DNA from: Egicoccus halophilus
Lineage (GTDB): Bacteria > Actinomycetota > Nitriliruptoria > Nitriliruptorales > Nitriliruptoraceae
Length of the DNA: 64,000 bases
Reading direction: 5' to 3'
Assembly (NCBI RefSeq): GCF_004300825.1
Contig: NZ_CP036250.1
Span: 434,001 to 498,000 of the forward strand
Shown here: in pieces, positions 38,009 to 48,203 of the stretch
Layout of the letters: each line of letters starts with the position of its first letter
Numbering within the stretch: the first letter of the stretch is position 1
The notes under the pieces: generated by a model
Told to the model about the DNA's origin: nothing
The model's input: the letters and a program-made list of their open reading frames with translations, nothing else
Database searches by the model: none
Position numbers and translations under genes: made by a program

Positions 38009-39190
38009 ATGCACCGCGTGCACGCAGGATGCGACCGCCTCGGACGTGGCGCCGTCGGCCTGGCGGCCGTCGCCCTGCTGCTGGCCGCCTGTGGCGAGGC
38101 GCCGGGGGAGGGCACGGCGGGCGACGCGCCGGGGGGCGCGACCGGGGACCAGCCCGGCGCCGCCGGCTCCGCGGACGACGGTGCGCTCGCGCCGCGCTGC
38201 GAGGAGGTCGACGACCTCGTCGCCGAGCCGCCACCGGACGGGGAGCCGACCGGGACGACCGCGGCCCCGCTCGACGGCGGGGAACTGCCCGGCGAGGGAA
38301 CCGCGGGAGGCGTCACCCGACCCGACCCCGGCGGCCTCGCCCAGGAGGTCGAGGCCTGGGCCCGTCAGCACGCCGCCGACGCGTTCGCCGGCGTGTGGAT
38401 CGACCACGGGCTCGGCGGCGTCGCGGTCGCGTTCACCGACGACGTCGACGCGCACGCCGAGGCGATCCGCGCCGAGGTCCACCCGGGTGTCGCCGTGGCC
38501 GAGGCCGCCCACACCGAGGACGAGCTGCGCGGGCTCCAGGACCGGCTGATGGCGAACGAGGCCGGCGGTCAGCAGGAGGGGGCGGTCACCTCGTCCGGCG
38601 TCCAGGTCATGATCAACCGCACGACCGTCGGCGTGTACGCGCCGTCCGACGAGCGGCTCGCCGAGTTGTCGGCGGCCTACGGCGCGGACGCGATCTGCTT
38701 CGAGATCCAGGACCCCCCGCCCGCTCCCGCCGATGGCGTGATCACCCTCGCGAAGGTCGATGGGTGGCGCGACGGTCTCGACGGCACGGCGTTCGCCGTC
38801 CTCGAGGTCGCCGCCGACCCCGAGACCGCGGCGCGGGCCTGGGCCGAGAACGTCCCCGACGACCTGACGCCGGTCGACGACGAGCCGCCGGTGACGCCCG
38901 GCCGCTACGGCGAGCTCGACGACGTCGACCTCGACCGGCAGGTGCTGGTCGTGTGGTCCTCGGGGGAGTCGGGCAGCTGCCCCGACTACCTCGCGGACCT
39001 GTCCACCGTCGACGGCGACGTCGTGACCGTCGAGCGCGCGTCGGCCGGCGCCGGCGCCTGCACCGACGACTACAACCCCTACCGCCTCGTGCTGGCCGTC
39101 GACCGCGACCGGCTCCCGCCGGTCGACGAGCTCCCGGCGAGCCTGGTCGGCGTCCCCGACGGCCAGGCGGTCGCCTACCCCGCGGACTGA
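38009..39190 (+). CDS. Lipoprotein of unknown function
   Basis: 393 residues. Lipoprotein signal with lipobox LLAAC (C28), a long Gly/Asp/Pro-rich linker (about 30-115), then two halves of mixed secondary structure. These start [22 protein letters not shown] and, near residue 250, [23 protein letters not shown]; the second half has Cys pairs (SGSCPDYL ... GACTDDYN). I recognise no family. ATG with a GAGAGGGAG site. It lies between moaA and the cox operon on the same strand but is separated from coxS by about 280 bases with a tandem repeat, so a functional link is unproven. Confidence 0.7.
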   Translation: MHRVHAGCDRLGRGAVGLAAVALLLAACGEAPGEGTAGDAPGGATGDQPGAAGSADDGALAPRCEEVDDLVAEPPPDGEPTGTTAAPLDGGELPGEGTAGGVTRPDPGGLAQEVEAWARQHAADAFAGVWIDHGLGGVAVAFTDDVDAHAEAIRAEVHPGVAVAEAAHTEDELRGLQDRLMANEAGGQQEGAVTSSGVQVMINRTTVGVYAPSDERLAELSAAYGADAICFEIQDPPPAPADGVITLAKVDGWRDGLDGTAFAVLEVAADPETAARAWAENVPDDLTPVDDEPPVTPGRYGELDDVDLDRQVLVVWSSGESGSCPDYLADLSTVDGDVVTVERASAGAGACTDDYNPYRLVLAVDRDRLPPVDELPASLVGVPDGQAVAYPAD

Positions 39191-39210
39191 CCCGTACGCA
39201 GGCACCGACG

Positions 39211-39258
39211 CGGCCAGGTACGCGGCCAGGTACGCGGCCACGTACGCGGCCACGTGCG
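39211..39258 (+). repeat. 12-bp tandem repeat upstream of the cox operon
   Basis: Four units of CGGCCAGGTACG (the last two with C for G and one T-to-G change) start 20 bases after the lipoprotein stop. The remaining 39259-39467 has no recognisable gene; a likely coxS promoter is not evident. Confidence 0.85.
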
Positions 39259-39467
39259 CGGGCGCACGGACGGTGCGCGCGGAACAGACGACCCACCGGT
39301 CTCCGCCGCGCGGCTCGGCGTCCGGATTTACGGTTCGGCCCGCGCTCACCAGGCAGGCGGGTCGGGAGCCCCGCAGCACGGAGCGCACGCTCGTGGACGA
39401 CGTCGCGCCGGAGGGCGACCTGCGCCGGCGGGCCCGCGCACGGGCTCGGCGACGACGGGAGGCCAGC

Positions 39468-40055
39468 GTGACCAGGGTCCAGATGACGGTCGACGGCGCC
39501 CGGTACGACGACGACGTCGAACCGCGGCAGCTGCTCGTGCACTACCTGCGTGACGTGCTCGGCAGGACGGGCACCAACATCGGCTGTGACACGTCCAACT
39601 GCGGCGCGTGCACGGTCCACCTCGACGGGGAGTCGGTCAAGAGCTGCACGATGCTGGCGGTCCAGGCCGACGGCAGCGACGTGCGCACGATCGAGGGGCT
39701 GGCACAACCGCCGACGAACGGCGACGCCACCAGCGGCTGGCACCCGCTGCAGAAGGCCTTCCACGCCGAGCACGGCCTGCAGTGCGGTTACTGCACGCCC
39801 GGCATGATCATGTCCTCGCTCGACCTGCTCGAGCGCAACCCCGATCCGACCGAGCAGGAGGTCCGCCTCGGTCTCGAGGGCAACCTGTGCCGCTGCACCG
39901 GCTACGTCAACATCGTGCGCTCGGTTCTGCGGGCGGCGGCCGAACTGCGGGGCGAGGACGTCGGTGACCCGGCCGAGGGCACCGTCGGGGAGGCGGACGT
40001 GGTCGACGACCCGCAGCACGTCGACGACCTGCGCAACGTCGAGGTGACGCCGTGA
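39468..40055 (+). CDS. coxS: Aerobic CO dehydrogenase-type hydroxylase, small 2Fe-2S subunit
   Basis: 195 residues. N-terminal plant-type ferredoxin cluster ([15 protein letters not shown], then C of VKSC) and C-terminal all-helical cluster domain ([11 protein letters not shown] ... CRCTGY); all eight ligands are present. Passes electrons from the Mo centre to the FAD subunit. GTG 39468 has a GGGAGG site 5 bases upstream; ATG 39483 is an alternative. The tail after about residue 165 is acidic and unusual in length. Stop overlaps coxL by 4 bases. Confidence 0.93.
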   Translation: MTRVQMTVDGARYDDDVEPRQLLVHYLRDVLGRTGTNIGCDTSNCGACTVHLDGESVKSCTMLAVQADGSDVRTIEGLAQPPTNGDATSGWHPLQKAFHAEHGLQCGYCTPGMIMSSLDLLERNPDPTEQEVRLGLEGNLCRCTGYVNIVRSVLRAAAELRGEDVGDPAEGTVGEADVVDDPQHVDDLRNVEVTP

Positions 40056-42472
40056 CGACACTCGACGCCCCCGCCACCCCCGACGCCGTCGTCGGCGTGA
40101 CCAAGCTGCGCAAGGAGGACGCCCACCTCGTCACCGGCCGCACCCGCTGGACCGACAACCTCGCCCTGCCCGGCATGCTGCACCTGGCGGTGGTCCGCTC
40201 GCCGATGGCGCACGCCAAGGTCACCCGGGTCGACGTGTCCGCCGCGCTCGATCAACCCGGCGTCGTGGCGGCCTACACCGGCGCGGACCTGCAGGAGCAC
40301 TGGGCTGCCGGCCTGCCGTGCGCCTGGCCGGTCACCGAGGACATGCGTGCCCCGGTCCACCTGCCGATCGCGACCGACGAGGTGCGCTACGTCGGCGACG
40401 CCGTCGCCGTGGTGGTCGCCCGCAGCCGCTACCAGGCCGCCGACGCCATCGAGTTCGTCGACGTCGAGTACGACCCGCTGCCGGTCGTGACCGACATGGA
40501 GGCGGCACTGGCGGACGGGGCCGACCTCGCCGACACGACGCTGGGTTCCAACGAATGCTTCACCTGGCCGCTGGTCAACGGCGACATCGACGCCGCGTTC
40601 GACGGCGCCGCGCACGTGGTCAGCCGCCGGTTCGTCAACCAGCGCCTGATCCCGACCGCGATCGAGCCGCGCGCGGTCGTCTGTGCGCCGCCCCGCGACC
40701 AGCGCGAGTACACCCTGTGGTCGGCGACCCAGGTGCCGCACATCCTGCGGCTGATGCTGGCGCTGACCTGCGGCGTCCCCGAGCACGAGCTGCGGGTGGT
40801 GGCGCCCGACGTCGGCGGCGGGTTCGGCAGCAAGCTCAACGTCTACGCCGAGGAGGCGATCTGCCTCGTGCTGGCGAAGCTGCTCGACCAGCCGGTGAAG
40901 TGGACCGAGACCCGCTCCGAGGGGTACCAGGCCACCGTCCACGGCCGTGACCAGGTGCAGGACCTGTCGATGGCGCTCGACGCCGACGGCCGCATCCGCG
41001 GGTTGAGGGTGGAGCTGCTGGCGGACATGGGCGCCTACCTCCAGTTGGTCACCCCGGGCGTACCGCTGCTGGGCGCGTTCATGTTCAACGCGATCTACAA
41101 GATGGACGCGCTGTCGTTCACCTGCACCGGGGTGTTCACCAACAAGACCCCGACGGACGCCTACCGCGGCGCCGGACGGCCCGAGGCGACCTTCGCCATC
41201 GAGCGGCTCGTCGACGAGGCCGCGCACGAGCTCGGCATGGAGCCGTTCGAGCTGCGCGAGCGCAACTGGATCCGTCACGAGGAGTTCCCCTACGAGACCA
41301 TCGCCGGGATCACCTACGACTCGGGCAACTACGAGGCCGCGACCGCGAGGGCCAAGGAGCTGTTCGACTACGACGGGCTGCGCGAGGAACAGCGGCGTCG
41401 GCGCGAGGCCGGCGACCCGGTGCAGCTCGGCCTGGGGATCTCCACCTTCACCGAGATGTGCGGGCTGGCCCCCTCGCGGGTGCTCGGCTCGCTCGCCTAC
41501 GGCGCGGGCGGCTGGGAGTACGCCGGGGTGCGGATGCTGCCCAGCGGCAAGGTCGAGGTGGTGACCGGGACCTCGCCGCACGGGCAGGGGCACGTCACCG
41601 CCTGGTCGCAGATCGCGGCCGAGGCGCTCGGTGTGCCCTACGAGGACGTCGAGGTCCGCCACGGCGACACGGCGGTCGCGCACAAGGGCATGGACACGTA
41701 CGGCTCGCGGTCGCTGGTCGTGGGTGGGTACGCGGTCCAGGTCGCCTGTGACAAGGTGGTCGCCAAGGCGCGAAGGGTCGCCGCGCACCTGCTCGAGGCC
41801 AGCGAGGACGACCTCGAGTTCGCCGACGGCCGGTTCAGCGTGCGGGGCTCCCCGGACGCGGCCAAGACCATCCAGGAGGTCGCGCTGGCGGTGTTCGCGG
41901 CGCACGACTACCCGGAGGACATGGAACCGTCGCTGGACTCCGACGCGACCGTCGACCCGGAGAACTTCTCCTATCCGCACGGCACCCACCTCGCCGCGGT
42001 CGAGGTCGACACCGAGACCGGCCGCGTGCACCTGCGCAGCTACGTCTGCGTCGACGACGTCGGCAAGGTGATCAACCCGCAGATCGTCGAGGGCCAGATC
42101 CACGGTGGTCTGGCGCAGGGCATCGCCCAGGCGTTGTTCGAGGAGGCCGTGCACGACGACGAGGGCAACCTGCTGACCGGTTCGCTGGTGGACTACTACG
42201 TCCCCTCGGCGGCCGACCTGCCGACGTTCGTGACCGACCGCACCGAGACCCCGGCGACCACCAACCCGCTCGGCGTCAAGGGCGTCGGCGAGGCCGGCAC
42301 GATCGCGTCCACGCCGGCCGTGATCAACGCGGTGGTCGACGCGCTGCGGCCGCTCGGCGTGCACGACGTGCCGATGCCCGCGTCACCACGCAACGTCTGG
42401 GAGGCGATCCGTTCCGCGTCAGCGGGCGCCGAGAGCAGCGCGCCGGCGGGTACCCAGGGAGGTCCGGCATGA
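40052..42472 (+). CDS. coxL: Molybdenum hydroxylase large subunit, form II CoxL type
   Basis: 806 residues. Binds molybdopterin cytosine dinucleotide: [29 protein letters not shown], catalytic glutamate in [12 protein letters not shown]. The active-site loop is AYRGAGR at 370-376, the form II signature, not the AYxCSFR loop of proven CO dehydrogenase (form I). The true substrate is thus uncertain: CO at low rate, or an aldehyde, purine or aromatic compound. Part of an SLM operon with 4-base overlaps and full cox accessory genes downstream. Confidence 0.94.
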   Translation: MTTLDAPATPDAVVGVTKLRKEDAHLVTGRTRWTDNLALPGMLHLAVVRSPMAHAKVTRVDVSAALDQPGVVAAYTGADLQEHWAAGLPCAWPVTEDMRAPVHLPIATDEVRYVGDAVAVVVARSRYQAADAIEFVDVEYDPLPVVTDMEAALADGADLADTTLGSNECFTWPLVNGDIDAAFDGAAHVVSRRFVNQRLIPTAIEPRAVVCAPPRDQREYTLWSATQVPHILRLMLALTCGVPEHELRVVAPDVGGGFGSKLNVYAEEAICLVLAKLLDQPVKWTETRSEGYQATVHGRDQVQDLSMALDADGRIRGLRVELLADMGAYLQLVTPGVPLLGAFMFNAIYKMDALSFTCTGVFTNKTPTDAYRGAGRPEATFAIERLVDEAAHELGMEPFELRERNWIRHEEFPYETIAGITYDSGNYEAATARAKELFDYDGLREEQRRRREAGDPVQLGLGISTFTEMCGLAPSRVLGSLAYGAGGWEYAGVRMLPSGKVEVVTGTSPHGQGHVTAWSQIAAEALGVPYEDVEVRHGDTAVAHKGMDTYGSRSLVVGGYAVQVACDKVVAKARRVAAHLLEASEDDLEFADGRFSVRGSPDAAKTIQEVALAVFAAHDYPEDMEPSLDSDATVDPENFSYPHGTHLAAVEVDTETGRVHLRSYVCVDDVGKVINPQIVEGQIHGGLAQGIAQALFEEAVHDDEGNLLTGSLVDYYVPSAADLPTFVTDRTETPATTNPLGVKGVGEAGTIASTPAVINAVVDALRPLGVHDVPMPASPRNVWEAIRSASAGAESSAPAGTQGGPA

Positions 42473-43320
42473 TCCCGGCACCGTTCGACTACGTCCGCGC
42501 CGAGTCGGTCGACCACGCCGTGGCGACCCTGGTCGAGCACGGCGACGAGGCCAAGGTCCTCGCCGGCGGGCACAGCCTGCTGCCGCTGATGAAGCTCCGG
42601 CTGGCGGTGCCCGAGGTGCTGGTCGACCTCGGGCGCGTCGACGCGATGAAGGGCGTGTGCGAGACCGACGACGGCCGGCTCGCCATCGGGGCGATGACCC
42701 GTCACCAGGACGTGCTCGACGCCGCGCTGGTGCGCGAACACTGTGGTGTGCTCGCGGCCGTCACCGAGATGGTCGGTGACGCGCAGGTCCGCCATCGCGG
42801 CACCATCGGTGGGGCGCTGGCCCACGGCGACGCGGCCGGGGACCTGCCCGCGCTGGCCGTGGCGCTCGACGCGACGCTGGTCGCGGCCGGTCCCGAGGGG
42901 CGCCGGGAGATCCCGGCCGCCGACTTCTTCGTCGACTACCTCGACACCGCGCTGGCCGAGGACGAGATCCTCACCGAGGTCCGGGTGCCCAAGCTCGGCG
43001 ACGACTGGGGTTGGCGCTACGAGAAGTTCACCCGGGTCTCGCAGGCCTGGGCGATCGTCGGGGCGCTCGCGCTGGTGCGCCGTTCGAACGGCAGCATCGC
43101 CGAGGCCCGGGTCGGTCTGACCAACATGGCGACCGTGCCGGTGCGTGCCCACGCCGTCGAACAGGCGCTCGCCGGTGCGCCCCCGGACGCGATCCCCGAC
43201 GCGGCCGCCGCTGCGGCGGAGGGCACCACCCCCTCGGGTGACCTCAACGCGAGCCCGGAGTACCGCGAGCACCTGGCACGTGTCCTGACCCGCCGGGCGT
43301 TGCAGGCCGCGGCCTCTTGA
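42469..43320 (+). CDS. coxM: Molybdenum hydroxylase medium FAD subunit
   Basis: 283 residues. FAD-binding motifs of CoxM: VLAGGHSLLPLMKLRLA (residues about 30-46) and TIGGALAHGDAAGDLPA (about 110-126). The CO-dehydrogenase flavoprotein C-terminal domain follows. Accepts electrons from CoxS. The ATG overlaps the coxL stop (ATGA) and its stop overlaps the coxD start (TTGA), so the whole operon is translationally chained. Confidence 0.95.
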   Translation: MIPAPFDYVRAESVDHAVATLVEHGDEAKVLAGGHSLLPLMKLRLAVPEVLVDLGRVDAMKGVCETDDGRLAIGAMTRHQDVLDAALVREHCGVLAAVTEMVGDAQVRHRGTIGGALAHGDAAGDLPALAVALDATLVAAGPEGRREIPAADFFVDYLDTALAEDEILTEVRVPKLGDDWGWRYEKFTRVSQAWAIVGALALVRRSNGSIAEARVGLTNMATVPVRAHAVEQALAGAPPDAIPDAAAAAAEGTTPSGDLNASPEYREHLARVLTRRALQAAAS

Positions 43321-44327
43321 GCGACGCCGCAGCCGGGACGGAGGAGGGGCGGGGACGTCCGCCGCGCGTTCCCGCGCCATCCCCGGCACCTGCGGCGTCC
43401 GCGGGTCGGCTGCCGCTCGGCGTCGACGGCCCGGCGGCGCTGGCGGCGCGGTTGGCGGAGGCCGGCTACCTCGCCGACGAGGGACTGGCGACGGCGGCAT
43501 TCCTCACGCTCGCCCTGCGTCGTCCGCTGCTGCTCGAGGGTGACGCCGGCGTGGGCAAGACCGCCACGGCGGCGGCACTCGCCGAGGTCCTCGACGCGCC
43601 GCTGCTGCGCCTGCAGTGCTACGAGGGCATCGACGCCACCCAGGCGCTCTACGACTGGAACTTCCCGGCCCAGGTCCTGCACCTGCGGACCGCCGAGGCG
43701 GCCGCCCGGCGCAGCGGCCGGGACGCGGACCCCCGCGACGAACGGGCACTCGAGGCGGAGTTGTACGACCGACGCTTCCTGGTGGCCCGGCCGCTGCTGC
43801 AGGCGCTCGAGACCGACCCGGTCGTGCTGCTCGTCGACGAGGTCGACCGCGCCGACGACGAGTTCGAGGCGTTGCTGCTCGAGGTCCTCGGCGACTTCAC
43901 GGTCAGCGTCCCCGAGCTCGGGACGATCCGGGCGGCGGTCCCACCGGTCGTCGTGCTGACGTCCAACCGCACCCGCGAGGTCTCCGACGCGCTGAAGCGG
44001 CGCTGCTACTACCACTGGCTCGACCATCCGAGCTATCCGCGGGAGGTCGCGATCGTCCGCACACGCCTGCCGGGGGTGACCGAGCGGCTCGCCCGCGAGG
44101 TCGTCTCGGCGGTGCAGACCCTGCGCGGACAGGACCTGCTCAAACCACCCGGCGTCGCCGAGACGCTGGACTGGACCGCGGCGCTGGTCGCGCTCGGCGC
44201 CGACGCCCTCGACGCCGACCGGGTCGTCGCGACCCTCGGGGCGGTGTGCAAGTTCCGTGAGGACCAGGACCGTGCCCGGGCGATCGACGTCGCCACGCTG
44301 GTCGGTCGGGCGGTCACCGATGGCTGA
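43317..44327 (+). CDS. coxD: CoxD-like MoxR-family AAA+ ATPase
   Basis: 336 residues. Walker A LLLEGDAGVGKTA, Walker B VVLLVDEVDRADDEFEA, sensor VVVLTSNRTREVSDALKRRC. In Oligotropha CoxD inserts sulfur/copper into the CoxL active site together with CoxE and CoxF (known); here it would mature the form II enzyme. A Pro/Ala-rich N-terminus of about 40 residues precedes the AAA core. Start is TTG 43317, overlapping coxM; no better-placed start exists before the Walker A. Confidence 0.93.
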   Translation: MSDAAAGTEEGRGRPPRVPAPSPAPAASAGRLPLGVDGPAALAARLAEAGYLADEGLATAAFLTLALRRPLLLEGDAGVGKTATAAALAEVLDAPLLRLQCYEGIDATQALYDWNFPAQVLHLRTAEAAARRSGRDADPRDERALEAELYDRRFLVARPLLQALETDPVVLLVDEVDRADDEFEALLLEVLGDFTVSVPELGTIRAAVPPVVVLTSNRTREVSDALKRRCYYHWLDHPSYPREVAIVRTRLPGVTERLAREVVSAVQTLRGQDLLKPPGVAETLDWTAALVALGADALDADRVVATLGAVCKFREDQDRARAIDVATLVGRAVTDG

Positions 44328-45612
44328 CGCCGCGCCACCCGACGGGGCCGGGAAGCAACCCGACGGTGCCGGGTCGTCCGGCGGTGTCGCGTCGCCCGGC
44401 GGGGGCGCGACGCCCGGCGGGGGCGCAGCGACGAGCCTGGCGCCGGTCGCGGTCGGCTTCGCCCGCGCGCTGCGGGCCGCCGGGGTGGACGCCGACCCGA
44501 CCCGGGTGCACGCCTTCGTGGCGGCCCTCGACGTCCTGGCACCCGAGCGCACCCGTGACGTCTACTGGGCCGGCCGCCTGACGCTGTGTTCGGGGCCGGA
44601 CGACCTCGCCCGCTACGACCGGGTGTTCGCCGCGTTCTTCGCCGGCGTGGCCGTGCCCGGCCGGGCCCGCACGGCCCGCCGGGTGCAGGTCACCGCGGCG
44701 GCGCTGGCCACGCCCGGCTCCGGCACGGCCGACGACGAGGCACCGACGGTGACGGCCGTCACCCGTCACGCCAGCGCGTACGAGACCCTGCGCCACCGCG
44801 ACGTCGCGCGCCTCGACGACCACGAACGCGCCGAGCTGCACCGGCTGCTGCGGGCGTTCTCCCTGCCCGGCGAGCTGCGGCGCACCCGCCGTCGCCAGCC
44901 CGCCCGCCGCGGCCCGGTCGACCGGCGCCGCACGGTGCGGGCGCTGCTCGCGGCCGGCGGTGAACCCGGTCGGCTGCACCGCACCAGCCCACGTCCACGG
45001 CCACGACGGGTGGTGCTGCTGGTCGACGTCAGCGGCTCCATGGCCGGCTACGCCGATGCGCTGCTGCGCTTCGCCCACGCCGCCGTCCGCGCGCGCCGCG
45101 CCCCGACCGAGGTGTTCACGCTCGGCACCCGGCTGACCCGGGTCACGTCCGAGCTCGCCCACCGCGACGCCGAGACCGCCATGCGCGCCGTGTCGGCGGC
45201 GATCCCGGACTGGTCCGGAGGCACCCGCCTCGGGGCGACGCTGCGCGAGTTCCTCGACCGGTGGGGCCAGCGTGGCGTCGCCCGCGGCGCGGTCGTGGTG
45301 GTGCTCTCCGACGGCTGGGAGACCGGTGACCCCGACGAGCTCGCGACCCAGGTCCGGCGCCTGTCGCGGCTGGCGCACCGGCTGGTGTGGGCCAACCCGC
45401 GCGCCGGACGTCCCGGCTTCGCGCCGACCGCCGGTGGGATGGCCGCCGCGCTGCCGTACTGCGACGCCTTCCAGGCCGGACACTCCCTCGCGTCGCTCGA
45501 GGCGCTCGCCGCCGTGGTCGCCGGCGCCGCGACCGATCCGCCCGCACGGCAGCACGACGTGGCCACCGGTCCTACGTTGTCCGCTCAGGAGCGAGGGGGT
45601 CGCGATGCGTGA
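44320..45612 (+). CDS. coxE: CoxE-like VWA-domain protein
   Basis: 430 residues. A Gly/Pro-rich N-terminus (PDGAGKQPDGAGSSGG) is followed by a CoxE/VWA_CoxE domain. The MIDAS motif VDVSGSMAGYADALL starts near residue 236, followed by WSGGTRLGATLREFL and VVVLSDGWETGDP. Pairs with the MoxR ATPase CoxD in metal-centre maturation. ATG 44320 overlaps coxD by 8 bases and it overlaps coxF by 8 bases. Confidence 0.93.
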   Translation: MADAAPPDGAGKQPDGAGSSGGVASPGGGATPGGGAATSLAPVAVGFARALRAAGVDADPTRVHAFVAALDVLAPERTRDVYWAGRLTLCSGPDDLARYDRVFAAFFAGVAVPGRARTARRVQVTAAALATPGSGTADDEAPTVTAVTRHASAYETLRHRDVARLDDHERAELHRLLRAFSLPGELRRTRRRQPARRGPVDRRRTVRALLAAGGEPGRLHRTSPRPRPRRVVLLVDVSGSMAGYADALLRFAHAAVRARRAPTEVFTLGTRLTRVTSELAHRDAETAMRAVSAAIPDWSGGTRLGATLREFLDRWGQRGVARGAVVVVLSDGWETGDPDELATQVRRLSRLAHRLVWANPRAGRPGFAPTAGGMAAALPYCDAFQAGHSLASLEALAAVVAGAATDPPARQHDVATGPTLSAQERGGRDA

Positions 45613-46744
45613 CGAACTGTCCGTCCTGCGCCGGTGGCAGGCCGACGGGGTGACGTTCGCGCTGGCCAGCGTCGTCGCGACCAGCGCCAGCGCGCCCCGC
45701 CGTCCCGGAGCGGCCCTGGCCCTGCACCCCGACGGGACCGTGCTCGGCAGCGTCTCGGGCGGTTGTGTGGAGGGGGCGGTCGTCGAGGTCGCCACCGAGG
45801 TGCTCGCCACCGGGCGGCCCCGACAGGTGCGCTACGGCATCGCCGACGACGAGGCCTTCGCCGTCGGGCTCACCTGCGGCGGCACCATCGAGGTGTTCGT
45901 CCGCCCGGTCACCCCGGCCGACCTCGACCTCGCCGCGGTCGCCGCACAGGTCGAGGCGGACCATCCGGTCGCGCTCGCCACCGTCGTCGAGCACGCCGAG
46001 GACGACCGGCTCGTCGGCCGCACGCTGGTGGTCGACGACCTCGGGGTGACCGGCGCCACCGGGGAGGCCTTCCTCGACCGGGCCATCGCCGAACACGCCC
46101 GCGGCATGCTCGCCCAGGGCGGGACCGGCCTCCGTCACGTCGGCCCGCGCGGTGAGCGCCGTCGTGACGAGGTGGCCGTCTTCGTCGAGTCCTTCGCGCC
46201 GCGCCCGCGCATGCTCGTCTTCGGCGCCATCGACTTCGCCGCCGCGGTCGCCTCGATCGGCCGCTACCTCGGCTTCGCCGTCACCGTCTGCGACGCGCGC
46301 GCCCGGTTCGCGACCGACCTGCGCTTCCCCGACGCCGACGAGGTCGTGGTCGCGTGGCCCCACCGCTATCTCGCCGAGACCCGCGTCGACGCCCGCACGG
46401 TGATCTGCGTGCTGACCCACGACCCGAAGTTCGACGTGCCCGTGCTGCAGGTCGCGCTGCGGAGCCCGGCCGCGTACGTCGGCGTGATGGGCAGCCGTCG
46501 CACGCACGAGGACCGGCTGCGGCGCCTGCGCGAGGTCGGCGTCGACGAGGCGGCGCTGCGGCGGTTGCGCTCACCGATCGGGCTGGACCTCGGCGCGCGC
46601 ACCCCGCAGGAGACCGCCGTGTCCATCGCCGCCGAGATCGTCGCGCTGCGCCATGGCGGCAGCGGTCGCCCGCTGACCGACACCGACGGCGACATCCACC
46701 GCGGTGACCCGCGGCCGGCACCTGAGCCCCCGCTGCACGTCTGA
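45605..46744 (+). CDS. coxF: XdhC/CoxF-family maturation factor
   Basis: 379 residues. XdhC N-domain (SGGCVEGAVVEVATEVL, and the conserved Cys in GLTCGGTIEVFV) and a C-terminal NAD-binding-like Rossmann domain (LVFGAIDFAAAVASIGRYLG, VGVMGSRRTHEDRL, PIGLDLGARTPQETAVSIAAEI). The family binds the Mo cofactor and promotes insertion of the sulfurated form into molybdenum hydroxylases. ATG with a GAGCGAGGGGG site inside coxE. Confidence 0.94.
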   Translation: MRDELSVLRRWQADGVTFALASVVATSASAPRRPGAALALHPDGTVLGSVSGGCVEGAVVEVATEVLATGRPRQVRYGIADDEAFAVGLTCGGTIEVFVRPVTPADLDLAAVAAQVEADHPVALATVVEHAEDDRLVGRTLVVDDLGVTGATGEAFLDRAIAEHARGMLAQGGTGLRHVGPRGERRRDEVAVFVESFAPRPRMLVFGAIDFAAAVASIGRYLGFAVTVCDARARFATDLRFPDADEVVVAWPHRYLAETRVDARTVICVLTHDPKFDVPVLQVALRSPAAYVGVMGSRRTHEDRLRRLREVGVDEAALRRLRSPIGLDLGARTPQETAVSIAAEIVALRHGGSGRPLTDTDGDIHRGDPRPAPEPPLHV

Positions 46745-46774
46745 CCTCCGTCCGAGCCGACCAGGAGCGACCCC

Positions 46775-47545
46775 GTGGAGTTCACCAACGAGTTCACCGT
46801 CCCGACCGACGTGGACACCGCCTTCGCGACGCTCACCGACCTCGAACGCGTGGCGCCCTGCCTGCCCGGCGCGCAGCTCGAGGAGGTCGACGGCGACGTC
46901 CACACCGGGCGGGTGAAGGTCAAGGTCGGCCCGATCTCGATGACCTACCGGGGGCAGGCCCGCCTCGTCGAGGCCGACGCCGACGCCAGGCACGCCCGCA
47001 TCGAGGCCAGCGGCAAGGAGACCCGGGGGACGGGAACGGCCAGGGCCGACGTGACCGCCGACCTGCGCCAGCAGGGCGATCACACGCTCGTCACGGTCGT
47101 GACCGACCTGGCCGTCACCGGCAAGCCGGCCCAGTTCGGCCGTGGGGTGATGGCCGAGGTCGGCACCAAGATCATCGACGCGTTCGCCGAACGCCTGCGC
47201 GAACTGCTCGGGGAGGACGAGGCGCCCGACACCGCCGAGCCGGCCACGTCCCCGGCCGCACCCCCCGACGCGGCGGCGGCAGGACCGGCGGCGGACGACG
47301 CGCCGACCGTCCCGGGCCGCGGCGAGGCCGCGCTGACCGGGGCGGCGGCCGTCGGGGCGGCGGCGCCGGCCACGCCGGTGGTCGGTGGACCGCGCCGGAT
47401 CGCGCCCGACCCGTTCCGGGCCGACGACGCGCTCGACCTGGTCGACGTCGCCGGCAGCGCGACCCTCAAGCGTCTGCTGCCGGTCCTCGCCGCCGCACTC
47501 GTCGCGATCCTGACGGTCGTGCTCTGGCGCCGGCGAGCGGGCTGA
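46775..47545 (+). CDS. coxG: CoxG-like SRPBCC-fold membrane-anchored protein
   Basis: 256 residues. CoxG/SRPBCC domain (about 1-150: FTVPTDVDTAFATLTDLERVAPCLPGAQ, cited in part as LERVAPCLPGAQ; GKPAQFGRGVMAEVG), a long Pro/Ala/Asp-rich linker and a C-terminal transmembrane helix ending WRRRAG. In known CODH systems CoxG recruits the enzyme to the membrane so electrons reach quinone; the anchor seen here fits that. GTG start with a CAGGAGCGA site. Last gene of the cox operon. Confidence 0.92.
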   Translation: MEFTNEFTVPTDVDTAFATLTDLERVAPCLPGAQLEEVDGDVHTGRVKVKVGPISMTYRGQARLVEADADARHARIEASGKETRGTGTARADVTADLRQQGDHTLVTVVTDLAVTGKPAQFGRGVMAEVGTKIIDAFAERLRELLGEDEAPDTAEPATSPAAPPDAAAAGPAADDAPTVPGRGEAALTGAAAVGAAAPATPVVGGPRRIAPDPFRADDALDLVDVAGSATLKRLLPVLAAALVAILTVVLWRRRAG

Positions 47546-47580
47546 TCCACTGCCGCCACCGCAAGCACGCGCCGGCCACC

Positions 47581-47632
47581 GCCGCGCACGCCGGCCGCGC
47601 ACGCCGGCCGCGCACGCCGGCCGCGCACGCCG
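47581..47632. repeat. 13-bp tandem repeat downstream of the cox operon
   Basis: Four exact units of GCCGCGCACGCCG lie between the coxG and moaB stops (convergent genes). A short GC tandem repeat also lies upstream of the operon. Confidence 0.9.
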
Positions 47633-47663
47633 GTCGGCCTCGGCGCCGCCGGCCCTGCGGCGG

Positions 47664-48161
47664 TCAGCGGTGCTGCGTGTCACCCGCCAACAGGTCCAGC
47701 GCGTGCGGGAGCAGCCCGAGCACCGCGTCGAGCGACTCGGTCGCTCCCGTCGGACTGCCCGGCAGGTTCACGACCAGCGTCGTCCCCCGGGCCCCGCACA
47801 CCCCGCGCGAGAGGTCGGCCAGCGGGGTGACCGCCCGGCCGGCGGCCCGCATCGCCTCGGCCAGGCCGGGCGCCTCCCGGTCCAGCACGTCGCGGGTCGC
47901 CTCCGGGGTCACGTCGCGGGGCCCGAACCCCGTGCCGCCGGTGACCACGACCAGCGCGACGTCGTCCTCGTCGCACAGGCGCCGCAGCAGTTCGGCGATC
48001 CGCTCGCGCTCGTCGGGGACCACCTCCCGGACGCGCACGACGAACCCGGCGGCGGTCAGGGTCTCGGTGACCGCCGTACCCGAGCGGTCCTCGCGGTGGC
48101 CGGTCGTGACCCCGTCCGAGGCGGTCACCACGGCGGCACGGCGGCGGGCATCCTGGTCCAT
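47664..48161 (-). CDS. MoaB/MogA-family molybdopterin adenylyltransferase-like protein
   Basis: 165 residues. MoCF_biosynth fold: AAVVTASDGVTTGHREDRSG, LVVVTGGTGFGPRDVTPEAT, APGLAEAMRA, and LVVNLPGSPTGATESL. Binds molybdopterin and either activates it with AMP (MogA type) or is the MoaB variant; actinobacterial members of this length are usually annotated MoaB/Mog. ATG 48161 with a GAAGGAG site; the much longer open frame upstream is a shadow of purC and mocA. Convergent with the cox operon. Confidence 0.9.
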   Translation of the reverse strand: MDQDARRRAAVVTASDGVTTGHREDRSGTAVTETLTAAGFVVRVREVVPDERERIAELLRRLCDEDDVALVVVTGGTGFGPRDVTPEATRDVLDREAPGLAEAMRAAGRAVTPLADLSRGVCGARGTTLVVNLPGSPTGATESLDAVLGLLPHALDLLAGDTQHR

Positions 48162-48203
48162 GTCGGCACACTCCTTCGCACGCACCGAGCCTAGAGGTCG
48201 CCC

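Noticed and set aside
39211-39258. Possible iteron origin or CRISPR
   Set aside because: Directly abutting 12-mers without spacers, no DnaA boxes and no replication gene nearby.
39902-42364. 820-residue open frame antisense to coxL
   Set aside because: Shadow of coxL, which has full family motifs on the plus strand.
40052-42472. Assignment as a proven CO dehydrogenase
   Set aside because: The active-site loop is AYRGAGR rather than AYxCSFR, so only form II homology is claimed.
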